Source: Warburgia ugandensis (lineage: Eukaryota > Streptophyta > Magnoliopsida > Canellales > Canellaceae). From it: DNA of 64,000 bases. Location of the stretch: assembly GCA_035236585.1 (NCBI GenBank), contig CP141126.1:67309414-67373413 (forward strand), in the 5' to 3' direction. This document shows, piece by piece, positions 44,944 to 56,499 of the stretch. The number at the start of each line of letters is the position of its first letter. The first letter of the stretch is position 1. The position numbers and the translations under genes are program-made. The notes under the pieces were generated by a model that had not been told where the DNA came from, ran no database searches, and worked only from the letters and a program-made list of their open reading frames with translations.

Positions 44944-46386
44944 TTTGCAAAAATGACATTGCATTTTAGGATTTTTGTAGAAAATTTCAACATTTTTTGA
45001 ATTTTGCAAATTTGTCATCAAGTTTTCATGAGCTTTGCAAAATTGTCATTCTCTTAGTTTTCCATCCTACTTTCCTATTAGTTTTCTCAAATTTTTGACA
45101 TTACCATTCTAGCAAATGGACGATGGTGAACAAGAGGACTTTGCACCTGATTTCTCGCTTTGTTAATCAATAAAAATCTTTGAAATTAATCATGCCAGAT
45201 AGAAGACAATGTGAAGAGGAAGGCTAAAGTCATAGATTTCCAATTTTAATTCTAAAGGCATCAAACAAAAAGCTTAAATTCTGCTACATGTTGTTCCTGT
45301 GAACAGTAACATTATTTTGCTTATAATTTAAACTTGAATTTTTATTTAATTTATTATTTTTTTATTCATCTAAAGCATTTATTATGATCTAGTTTGTGTT
45401 AGAGAGAGTTTTGTATTAGTTTCTAGTGAGAAATTGAAGTTTAAATTGTTGAATTCTATTGAAGAAGCTTGACATATACTATTGCATAGGTTGGTGAGAA
45501 TGGTATGTTTGCAATTGAATATCTCACTATTGGTTGATTTTTGTTGGAAAAAAATAGTACCATTAGATTCCTTGGTATTGAATTGTGTTAAATAGCAACT
45601 TTCATTAAGACTATCCCTTGGGAAGTCATTGAATTTAGTGGCCAAATTTGACAACTTAATCATGGGTTATAGTTCTAAAGTATAGAACTTGAATTCAAAA
45701 TAGAGAAGGGTGATATTAGAATTTCAAAAAAATAAATAAATAGGAAAGGAGGATGGAAAGCTAACAGAATAGTAATTTTGCAAAGCTCACAAAAACTTAG
45801 TGAAAAATTTGTAAACTCAAAAAATGCTACACTATTTTGCAAAAATGCCAAAATGTAATGGAATTTTTATTTTCTTTAATTTGTTATGGTTTTATTGATG
45901 TAAAGAATTTATTATGATCTAGTTTGCATTAGAAAGAGTTTTATAGTAGTTTCTAGTGAGAAATCAAAGTTTAAATTGTTAAATTTTATTGAAGAAGCTT
46001 GACAAGTACTATTGTCCAGGTTAGTGACAATGGTATGTTTGCAATTGAATATCTCACTATTGGTTGGTTCTTGTTGAAATTAAATAGTAACATTAGATTC
46101 CTTGATATTGAATTGTGTTAAATAGCAAGTTTCACTAAGACTTTCCCTTGGGCCAAATTTGGAAACTTAAGCATGGGTTATAGTTCCAAAGTATAGAACT
46201 TGAATTCAAAATAGAGAGGGTGATATCAGAATTTCAAAAAAATTAACAGGGAAGAAGGATGGAAAACTAATAGAATGGTAATTCTACAAAGCTCACAAAA
46301 ACTTGGTGGCAAATTTGTAAACTCAAACAACATTGCACTTTTTGAAAAAATACCAAAATCTAATGGCATTTTTTCATAAAAAAAAA
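44944..46386. mobile_element. Non-autonomous DNA transposon with long terminal inverted repeats
   Basis: The left 170 bases (AAAAATGACATTGCATTTT through TTTGCAAATTTGTCATCAAG, CATGAGCTTTGCAAAATTGTC and TTAGTTTTCCATCCT) recur inverted at about 46215-46386. The length and AT-rich ends would suit a MULE-type element, but no transposase is present and I could not define a target-site duplication. A 500-bp inner segment is tandemly duplicated together with part of the right repeat. Confidence 0.68.
45368..46380 (+). repeat. Tandem duplication of about 530 bp inside the TIR element
   Basis: The segment from ATTTATTATGATCTAGTTTG at about 45378 to the TIR-like AAAATGCCAAAATGTAATGG near 45850 is repeated from about 45908 to 46375 with scattered differences and small deletions. 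So there are two right-hand TIR copies (about 45755-45860 and 46215-46386). Confidence 0.8.
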
Positions 46387-46420
46387 AAAAAAAAAACTTA
46401 CACACACATATGGGATGTGT

Positions 46421-46579
46421 TAATTTCAGCTATATAGTGCAGGTGTAAGGAACAAGTGACATTTGATTGGCTAAAAAAAGTAGAAAGCAAAAAAAGTTAG
46501 AGAAAGTGGCAGTTAGAAACTTTTTTTCAGCCAATTAAATGTCACATGTACTTTACACTTGCAATTCCCTGCTGAATAA
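46421..46579. mobile_element. MITE, about 153 bp, hairpin-forming
   Basis: Left arm from TTTCAGCTATATAGTGCAGG and right arm to GCAATTCCCTGCTGAA are inverted copies for about 60 bases, including GTGACATTTGATTGGCT against AGCCAATTAAATGTCAC, with a 30-40-base loop. TAA flanks both sides (46421-46423 and 46577-46579), which would fit PIF/Harbinger. Family assignment is tentative. Confidence 0.7.
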
Positions 46580-46668
46580 CATATATAATCTAATCCCAAT
46601 CATTGTGAAAATATCTAAGATGATGACTAGTAAAATACCTTATAAGGTGAATCTTAGCTTTAAGAACC

Positions 46669-49600
46669 TTACATGTGAAATATTGATTTTTGTTTGAATT
46701 AACACTTGGAATATCTCTATTTGATTAACATAAATGTATTCTTGAATGGTTTAAGCCATTAAAGTAGTAGGTTCATTGTATTTCCTTAGAAAATACTAGT
46801 TTTGGGTTTCTTAGCAAATCTCAATTTTTCATGTTATACCTATTATACTTGGGTTTTACTAGAATCCCATTTGGTTCCATGAAAATTACATACAATGTAT
46901 GCTTTTTAGAATGATTTAAGCTATTATTTTAGGTATATGTGATGCATAATCTAAAATTCCATGTTCTAGGCAATTAGTAAAACTCAGTTTCTAGTATTCT
47001 ACATACTATGTTGAAGTCATGCATTTTTCCTTTAAATTTTTTAATGGAAATGGATTTATAACTAATGTGACTTCAATAGAATGGATGGAGGATGTTGAAT
47101 GATGATCTAGAGAGGTTCTTGGTTGAACTCATGCTTAAACAAAGCTCTGGAACAAGATGTGAATTTCTAGCCTTTTAGGCAAGGAAGTTAACACCTAATT
47201 CCTGATGGTGTTGTGGGGTGGTAATTAGTCAAGTAAAAACCAAAAGCAATAGGAGTTTTTATGTTTCCTTTCATTTCTCATGAACGTATCTTGGAATAGT
47301 TGAAGTTTTCTTTACCTAGGTGATTGAATGACATGGATTATTCAAGGAGAAGTGCATAGAAAATTGCTACAATTTTTTGCAGATTTCTGTAGAAAATTGA
47401 CTTCCTAAGATGCTTATTTATGGTAGCTATTTCCTTCCTTTTTGTGGTTGGAGTGTAGTGGAGGTTGTTGGTCATGTGTGCAGGCTTCTTATGAGTTAAT
47501 TGGAGGCCAGTACCTATGGTATAATGGTAATGAATTCAAATCTACTCCCTGTAGATGTTTGTAGAAATTTACACCTTATAAATAATGTAATATGGCTATG
47601 GTTAACAAGGTAGTGTATGCTTGAATAGGGGAATTGAATGCCTAGGTTGTTATAAGCTTAAAGTGGGAACATGATAAGCCAATAGCCCATGGGAAACTCA
47701 TGCAAAACACATAAATTTAAGGATGTAATTTAGTGCCTATTATTGCTGTCCAAAATAGAATTCAAGTGCCTAATACATGTTTCCTTTGTGTTTGTTGCAA
47801 AGTCATAAGAAAAACTTGGAAATAGATGACTAGCACATAATCTTTTAAACAAAATAAGTAATGAGGAATAACCTAGTGTTAGGTTGTTGAGGAAAACTAA
47901 TCAATGGCATTAGATCTTTAGCTAAACATCTACACCAAAATAATAACTTCATAGTGAAGCCATGAAAACACTTAACGTAGGAAAGACAAGGAACTTTCTC
48001 TAAATTACCTTAACCTCAAAACCAATTAATGCATACTCTCGAAACTAGTTTGAGTATTTTGTTAAGATAAATCTCTACTACACTCTTAGGTAGTTGAATA
48101 AATTAAAGTATAGCAAAGGCATGTATGTGAACCAGCCAACAAGTATTTTTTTGTATTATATTATAGTTACTTGAATTATATGGTTTCATTGATAAAATTC
48201 CAAATAGTTTCATTTATAATTTACATGGAAGTGTCGGAAACATATAATATTTTAGTTTCATCTTCTTTCTTTTAGACTTGCTCATGACTATAGGTATGAA
48301 ATGAGGACATGTGGAAAATGGCTATGAATCAACTATTTGTAGGACTTGGTTTTGTTATTGAGGATGCATGAATCATGACACCATGTATGCAAATCCTTGC
48401 ACTTTTAAATCATTTGGAAATGCATGAGATTGTGTGAAAACTTGACCTTTTCTATATTCAAATCATACTTTGTTTAGAAATTGATTTAACTCTTTAATTG
48501 AAGTTTTCAAGGCTAGCATGCTTACAGATGATGTATGACCTACGACACTGTGATTTGTTATTAAGGAAAAAGCTACTCGATATTGACTCAAGTAGGTAGA
48601 CCCTAAGGCATATGCTCATTTAGTTGTAAGGCCTATTGATGTCCACGACAGTTGGATGGTATGGGATGTGTGATTGATGTCCAAGAGAATTGGATAGTAT
48701 GAGAGGTGTGACTGATGTCTAAGAGAGCTAGATAGTATGGGAGATGTGTTTGATGTCTAAGAAAGTTGAACAATGTGGGATGTGTTGTTGATGGTCCAGG
48801 AGTGTTGGACATGCATGTAGGTCTCTGCTAGTAGGACAGGTGCTTGTGACAGGACTAAAGTGTCACCCTATATGATACATACAAGTATCTACATGATTTA
48901 TTAGACATGATCATGAAATCATTACTGTTTTCTCACCAAATCATCTCGCATTATGCTTTTCCTTATCGAGGTTTTATTGATTGAGGTTTTGTATGAGAAT
49001 TTGATTCAAACTATTATATAAACTTTTTCTAGTATTATGTTAACTATGCCAAATTGAGATAATTGTTCATTTATAATATACATGTAAATAAAGATGCTCT
49101 ATTGTTGAATATACATGCTCTAATTAAACTCGAACTTAGTATATTGACTGATAGTGCTATTTACACATGCATTCTCATTATTACTTATCTAGAAATTTGA
49201 AGGAATGCAGTATTATCCTTATTCCAAGGTGAGCAGTTATGCTCACTCCCCTACAATCATTCTAAGCAAGACATTGACAAGGTCAGGAGTAGGAGAGGAG
49301 GTGCTTCTATAGTTTAGGGATTCGCATCACACTTTGGATGTATGTGAGAAATGAAGTGGTTAGTTATATTAGCAGTTGTATTTAACAATAAGTTTAAGGT
49401 TGATATATTATTACATTGTGAACCTTGCAGACAATTTATGGATGTGTGTTTTTATTTAGTAGTTTAAATTGTGACTAGTGAATCTTATGACAACAAAAAA
49501 TGATTGAGCATATTTTCCTTACTTTAATGTATGTGAAAAGGTTTCCCACATTACATATAGTTTCGAAGGTGAGTCTTTTTAAATTTATTATATCTACATA

Positions 49601-49680
49601 TATTACAATTTTCTAACTTATTTGCAAAATGAAGAGAATTTTTAAATGTTATTTTAAAAAAATCATGATGTGACATTACC
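46669..49680 (+). mobile_element. Gypsy-type solo LTR, 3.0 kb, inserted in CACTA copy 1
   Basis: LTR 46674 (TGTGAAATATTG) to 49675 (CATGATGTGACA), flanked by TTACA and TTACC, a five-base duplication with one difference. The junction agrees with CACTA copy 2, where CCTTACA and CCTTATCTTCA stand close together at about 56374-56400. A 38-bp tandem array lies at 48638-48809 and GCTCACTCCCCTACAATC near 49229 marks the probable R region. Chromodomain gypsy affinity is inferred from that block. Confidence 0.65.
48638..48809 (+). repeat. 38-bp tandem repeat, 4.5 units, inside the solo LTR
   Basis: Four units of exactly 38 bases beginning GATGTCCACG, GATGTCCAAG, GATGTCTAAG and GATGTCTAAG, and a partial fifth (GATGGTCCAG). 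Each contains AGTTGGAT-like and TATGGGA(T/G) blocks. It lies upstream of the presumed R region, where LTR enhancers are often repeated. Confidence 0.9.
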
Positions 49681-51812
49681 TTATCTTCATTAATGAGCTT
49701 GTCGATGGTCCTTAGGGTTAGAGGTATGTTGAGTGGAACTTTCGATTGATATATAGACTGTTGATCTAAAGTTGTAAAAATTAATAAATAATTTAAAATT
49801 TTTCACTCAAGAAATTCAATTTTATCATAAAAATAAACATAAAATACTAATATCAATTTGATTGTTAGAATAATAGATGCTAGTGAGCAAGAGGTTGATC
49901 CTGATGGCACTAGTTACTGCTTCTGAGTGACATTAGATGCATATAGTAAATAATTAAATGAATGTCTCTAAAAAATCTTGTTGAAGATGTGGTATGACAA
50001 CATATATACCTTGCATTTTAGGAGAATAACATATCATTTTGGCCAAGCAACATGATATTCAATGGCCTCCCCAATGATATAAATGTTGTCAGCTTCTAAC
50101 AGAAATGGGTAGGCAGGCATGCTCTAAATAGGCTGCAACATTACAAACATGCTTAGTGTATGGGTGTATCAACCTTCCATGCTAAAAGGAAGTCTGAATT
50201 TGATACCATGTACCAACATTGATGATATTGTCAATGCCATTCAAGGCCAACATGCATTGTCCCATCTACGAAGAAAAAATAATTGATATATAAGAATGAA
50301 TGAGGTAGGACAATTAATTGGATAATGAAAAGTAAACATGTATTCATACATACCTCCTAGATCAGATTTTCTTGTTCAAAGGGTGTTGGAAGCTTTCCTA
50401 AACTTCTCAAATAGGAGAATTCTAGCTAGTGTGCAACTAGCGTTTAGGGGTAGTAGGAGGTGGCACTCGACCTATCCTATCCTAAAACTCCCCCATTAAA
50501 TCCAACTTTAACTGCTTGCACATCTCCTTTCGGAATTGCACTTTTAGCTACTTGTACATCTCCTTATTGTGAACTTCAAGTTGTCAACCAAAGTATTTGG
50601 AAGGAAGAACATTGCAGCTTTTGCCCCTTACTCAACAAGTCTATCCATCCTCTTTTCTAAAAGACTTATATAGGATCTCATCCTTTACAACAATGCTACT
50701 TCAAGTCCTTGTAGGTGTGGTTTGGAACAACTCTTCCAACACAATTTATAAGAACATGATCAATTTTATTAATTAATATATAATTTTAAAAATCTAACAA
50801 GGGTATACATATGCAACCAATTACTACTATTCAAGAAGCAACTTAGGCAACAACCTTGTTTTTGTAGGTTTGGGCATTATTCCCCTCTGAATGCACCATT
50901 TTCCATAGGATGGCATGATTAATGGGATCCATAGTCCCAACTTTCTTTAGCTATTAAGAGAGACACTAAAGTTAGTTAATCAAACATAACTAAAGTGTAA
51001 TACAAAGAAATAAATTCTCACAAGTAATCACTTCTTGTTATTCCAACTACCATAACCCAATCTAGGGAGGTGCTACTGCATATGATTGATAGCACACACC
51101 TTTCTCCCTTGAGCACACTTTACCTACATTTGATGCAATGGAAGGTAATTAAACACAATCGTGGGTTACAATTAATTCAATCAAACCTTAATTTAGCACA
51201 TACCTCAAATTCAGGAGACAAGAAGCACTATACAAATTCATTCAATGCATCTTGGTCAATGAGGTAGGAATATAGATCTAGGACTCTATACAGTCCTAAC
51301 GAATCATCTACAAATAGGTATATGTAGTTGCTGGCAAGGTAGTTCCTTCATTTTCTTCATTGTTCACCATGTGCTTACAAAACACACTTCTTCTCATCTG
51401 TAAAGCACATTTCTTCTTGTCATTGGGTATATTAAAGGCAAAATAATAACATAGAAATAATAAGGACATAATAAGATAAGGTATGTACTATATTATATAG
51501 AGTCTTTATATATCTTCATCATCTTCCATATTGGATCGTTGACTGGAGGCAATACATGTTTCCAATCATCCCAAGTAATAGGCACTATGTTTCTTACCAT
51601 GTAGCAAATATAATTGATATGGTGGGTTGCAGTGGTCCCCTATCTCTTGCCCTTATTGTTGCACTTGACAACATCTTTTTCTCCTTTTGACTTTCTCTTA
51701 ATAATCTTTTCTATTGTTGTTCATTCTTTGCCCTTTCTCTTATGAGGGTTACTCAGGGTGGACTATTGTTTGTTCTTGATTTTTTTCATGTTCCATTTTG
51801 CCTGCACAAGGC
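49681..51812 (-). pseudogene. Transposase_24-like (En/Spm, Ptta) gene remnant, copy 1
   Basis: On the minus strand: VPITWDDWKHVLPPVNDPIW near 51590, a YSYLIDQDALNEFV block near 51250, and further homology to copy 2 down to about 49870 (target region KHA-like ... ATLCISS is not readable as a frame, but the DNA aligns). The start ATGGAACATG lies at about 51800. Stops and frameshifts are frequent. This family is the non-catalytic companion gene of plant CACTA elements rather than the TNPD-type transposase (family knowledge). Confidence 0.7.
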
Positions 51813-52650
51813 AAAATATTTCATTTAAAACAAACACATCTAAAATCACTTCTGCATTAAATGTGTTTAATAATTCATTCCTTTTCACTCTAAAATATAA
51901 ATTCTTTAGAAATAGGTCATAAAATGATAATTCTTTTCATAATCACAAGCTAGTTGAAATAGTATATATTGCAATATCCCTAGGCTATCTTCATCAATTG
52001 AACCTAAACACTAGCTTAAACTTTCACAGTGACATTCCACACATGTTCTGGGGCATTGCCTTCACTTCTCATATAATAGTGGTTACTTAATTGAGATAAG
52101 TTGAGATAATCAAGACCCAAGACTTAGAAAATACAAACCATTCATGTGTGATGGTAAATACAAGTCATAGTTATGCCCAAAAATGCACCAACTAATCCTT
52201 ATGAAATGATCCATCATTCTTATATATTATTCAAGTGCTAGACTAACAAGACTATTAGTGCAAGATGTAATAACTACTCCATATAGAAATAGTTATTTTC
52301 TCTTTTTCTTTTGAAGGTTGGACCCAAATTGTTTATTACATAAAGATCACTTACAAAGAAAGTACAAAGCTAACTTGAGCAATCACAAATATGACTAATT
52401 CAAAAACCAAGGAAAATTAGTAACCAATGCTGGTTTTAGGATAGATTGTTTTTCTTTGACATTGGCTTATGGATTCTACACCTCTTAGTAGGTGACAGCA
52501 TGAAAGGTCATAATGGTCTAATTGATGTGTCATACATGACTAAGTGTTACTTGTATCTAATAGTTAAGATGTGAAAATCACTTGCTTCACTTCAAATCCA
52601 TCATAGGGAATCTCTTAGAGATTTTCTTTTCTTCTTCTTTAGTTGTTATT
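51813..52650. other. Unassigned, partly CACTA copy 1 flank
   Basis: The first 80 bases align with copy 2 at 58446-58500 (TTTAAAAC block). The remainder has no recognised homology. Confidence 0.4.
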
Positions 52651-54527
52651 TTTGTTGGAGCCTAAAATTACTCAACCAAGGAATTACTATAGTTACTAGT
52701 CTTATAATTGATGTATGGTTGCAAATCCAGCTAACAAATGCAATCCAAAAAGTTCAAACCAAGCAGCAATCTCATAATGAGCATATAGGTATCACTATAC
52801 CATATACATATCATCTACAAGTCTCTCAAGCAAACATGTCATGCACATTGTTTTAGTAACTCTTTCTTGAGAACACTAGGTCACATTCCAACTCACTCAA
52901 GAATAAATTAAACATAAGGTTACCATTTTAAAATCTCTTTTCAAAACATAGTTTTACATGCTCATTTAGGCCACAACATAAGCTTATCTTTAGCTTTGAA
53001 AACATATTGAAAACATTAATTTCCTAGTGCACTACACACCCACTCTACATATTATTACTCTCATTACTCATGGCTTACTGTGTTGCTAATTAGGCATGTA
53101 TACCTTTTGCCAAAACTGACTCTTGTTTTGCATCAAATCATTGTTTAGTCCCTTTAGTTCTCATGCTAAACCTACAACATTAGGATTCTATCCTTAGGAT
53201 TTGAGGTCCAACCCTTTGGATATTAATCTTTATTTTTAAATACTCTTAGAAGATACAATTATCTTTTCAAGGGATATATGATGTAAAACCAGCAACTTAT
53301 AAAGTTTGAAAACATTTTGTTTAATCAAATCAACTATCTTAGGCTCTAAATCAAGCACCTAGAGCATCACTCAATAGGAGTTTATCTAACCTTCCTAAAA
53401 TACCATGCTTATATGCCTCTATTCTCACCTTGGTTGGTGACAAATTGGCCTCCATAGAAGCCTTTTTAATATGCAAATAGCATTTTGTATTAGGAGGGTC
53501 TTAGGCCTTCCTAGAAACCCATGATTGTGAACACATGTCTACCATTAGATGAATCCATCTTAACCACTCAAAGAGTCTCTCACATAACCAAGAGCATTTA
53601 TGAATGATCTTGGCCAAACCAAATTCATGTATTATATAGCACTTATCTTGTGTTAATCAAACATCACCCTTCACCTATCATGGGCCTAGGACTATGCACA
53701 CCAACTGCGTGTAGGTGCACTACACACTTGGTCTATTAAGGCCACAATACTGACGCCTCTAGTACATCATCCAATATGCTTAGATGTTAATCAATCCCTT
53801 TAGAACCTTAGCACTCTACCATGTATTATTTGCATACCATCCCTAGTTTCTCTTAGGCCTAAGATCATGTTGACTATACATGTGTGAGTGTGTTGAGTAC
53901 TAGGCCTATTAAGGTCCTAGAACTCGTGTCTAATGCGTAGCATCTATCAGGGTCATGTAAAACCCAATCTATGATCTTACTCATCATGCTAGTATACATG
54001 GGAATCTAGGAACTCAAACCATAAAGCACTAAAAGATGCTCACATATATTCACTGGAAAAGATCTAAAACTCTAGCATAATCATGTGCAACGACTAAACA
54101 TTTAACTTTAGGAAATAAACTTGAAAATATATGATTATATGTAGCATCAACATGTGACCCAAGTCACTAGTAATCCCATCTAGATTAGGCCTAATAATCA
54201 TGCATTTCTAGCATACAATCTGTCACACAATCTTAGCATTGAAGCATGAATAAAAACATGCTTATTTCTGGGCTAGAAAACATGTGACTTTTTACATCAT
54301 AAAGCAAGGTTAAAAACTTGTTAGAAATCAAAAAATTTAAGGTAAAACATGGTGAAACCAAGCAGCTTAGAACCACCTACCTCAAATGAATCAAGCATTG
54401 TGCTTCCTCATTGATCATCCACAAATAGGATGGATTCTTGTGTGAGATGACTCATGCACTACACAGTCCTTATTATTTTCTCTCCTCATTCTCTTTCGCT
54501 CCTCTCTTCTCTCTCTCTTTCTCACTT
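52651..54527. other. Unassigned repeat-like sequence with a degenerate 180-bp direct repeat
   Basis: Blocks GGCCTAGGACTATG...TATTAAGGCC at about 53684-53745 and GGCCTAAGATCATG...TATTAAGGTCC at about 53858-53925 repeat at about 175-180 bases. This may be part of an LTR, but I found no ends. The last 80 bases before 54528 are a CT-rich tract. Confidence 0.45.
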
Positions 54528-55160
54528 TACTACAAAGAGTGGTTTATAAGACGGTTAAAAATGGCTATAGAAGATGGTTAAAAAATCATCTTATACCAAG
54601 CCATCTTAAAGATGAAAGAAATATAAGACGATTCTTAAACTATCATATATTAAAAGTCTTATAAGATAGTTTTCAAAAACCATCTTATAAAGTTTCACTT
54701 ATATAAGACGGTTCTTGAAAAACCATCTTATAAATATGTGAAATATAGTAAGGTTTTTGAAAAACTATCTTATAAATATGAGTAATATAGGATGGTGTTT
54801 TAAAAACCATCTCATAAAGCATTACAAGCTATGTAATATCGGATGATTTTTAAAAAAATTCCTTATAAATGTGTCATATATGATAGTTTTTGAAAAATCA
54901 TCTTATAAACCATTGATATTATAGGATGGTTTTTGAATAACCTTCTTATAAAGCTCTGTAATATAAGACGGTTTATGAAAAACTGTCTTATAAATGAGGG
55001 ATATTATAGGATAGTTTTTGAAAAATCATCTTATAAAGGTGTGTAATATAGGATGGTTTTTGAAAACCCATCTTATAAATCTATATAATATGGTGTGGTT
55101 CTTCAAAAACAATCTTGTTTATTGGTAGTTTTGTAAGATGGTTTTTCAAAAACTATCCTA
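54528..55160. repeat. Palindromic subterminal repeats of CACTA copy 2
   Basis: About ten copies of TATAAGA(T/C)GGTTTTTGAAAA joined to AACCATCTTATA, each a near-perfect inverted repeat of about 32 bases, spaced roughly 55-70 bases apart. Examples start near 54658, 54704, 54915, 54966 and 55043. Known CACTA elements bind their TNPA protein at such sites. Confidence 0.82.
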
Positions 55161-56499
55161 TATTGCATATACTTCCTACATAGTTTGTGTATTCCTTTAT
55201 TGGTTTCTATTTATACATTATTTCTATAGTTTCTATAGTTCAAAATACATTCATCACTTCATTTCTGTAGGCTACAATCATTCTACAAAATACATTCATA
55301 CACATTCAACATTTTCAACATTCCACTTTGAACTTCTCCATACACACTTCTCAATGAAATAAAGAAAGCCCACACAAACTTCAGAAAAAAGGAACACATC
55401 CTTATAAATGAAGTTCAATTTTGTATTTCAGTGATAAAAATGTTTTAGTTCAATAACAACAATGATCTACAAACTAAAAGTCAAAAGATATTCAGTCCAT
55501 TCCATTCTGATGTTATCTACCCAAGTCAACCTATAAGACAACAAATATTAAATCAACTAAGACAATGTTAGAGTCATTTAAGAGATGTAGAAAACTGTAA
55601 GAATGATGATTAGTCAATTAATTGAACCATTCTCAATTAGGAGATTATAAATCCATTACGAATGAGAGTTCTCATATATCTGAGAATGTAATACCCAAAC
55701 TCCTAATCAAATTGCTGCCTAGGGCACTGCACAATAAAGTCAACAGAAAAGGTTCAAATATCATACATAATTACAAGTTTAGGCTATAGGGTTATATAAA
55801 AAAACTAGTAAACCTTACCTTAATGTGAGCTCCACATGAATAAAAAAACATTGCATGCCCATTGTGCATATCCAAAGCTAGTAGCATCAAATGGGATCTA
55901 TATACATAATCAATCAATTGAAATTTGAAAAACTTAACTTATATACATATTCATGCTTACGGAAGAACATAATTTAGTAAGACATGTATTAACTTAACCA
56001 CTATTATATGGAATCATTAAGGCCTACCCCTTTTCATAACACAAGAACCTAGCCATGGTATCTTCTATTCATGTCTCCTTGGACAAATGCTCTTTTGGTC
56101 CAGAGGTGATAGTACGGTTAAGGAATTTGTAAATGTCCTTAACCTCTAAACTTTGCAATTTATCATGTAAAGACCAATAGAAACTTAATGTCAAATATCA
56201 TGTCATATTAATAAGTGATGTCAATCTAATTCTTAGTAGAGTAGTTACACAACATACCCAATATAAGCAATGATGTGCATGTATTCTAGCTAAGCCATAT
56301 TACATATGGCTAAGAGGCCCTCTTTCATGACTGGAACCTCAACTATGTCTTGGGCAAGCACACCGACCTCTATCCTTACAAAATGATTTCCTTATCTTCA
56401 ATGATTAGTCCATACAGTCCTCTCATGACTGGAGGAGTGTTAGGTCCAACCTGCAGCTAATCCCTACATTGTGGATGTAATTTTTGAAAAATTAGTAAT
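55161..56499. other. CACTA copy 2 internal noncoding sequence
   Basis: The ATTCATACACATTCAACATT block at 55293 aligns with 44247 in copy 1, and 55494-55540 (CAGTCCATTCCATTCTGATG) with 44806-44855. No frame recognised; it may hold 3' exons or 3'-UTR of the minus-strand gene. Confidence 0.55.

Larger units (their letters stand above)
43871..51812 (-). mobile_element. CACTA (En/Spm) element, copy 1, with at least four nested insertions
   Basis: Begins CACTATTTGTCTAGAGTGC, which aligns with the start of copy 2 at 54528 (TACTACAAAGAGTGG) apart from a short insertion, and continues with degenerate subterminal repeats to about 44220 and an ATTCATACACATTCAATAT block equal to 55290. A Transposase_24-like gene remnant lies on the minus strand at 49681-51812. 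In between lie an Au SINE, a long-TIR element, a MITE and a solo LTR. The right end was not located; copy 1 sequence could reach as far as 54527, where copy 2 starts. Confidence 0.7.

Noticed and set aside
48638..48809. CRISPR-like array
   Set aside because: The units are contiguous and degenerate without spacers, inside a plant LTR.
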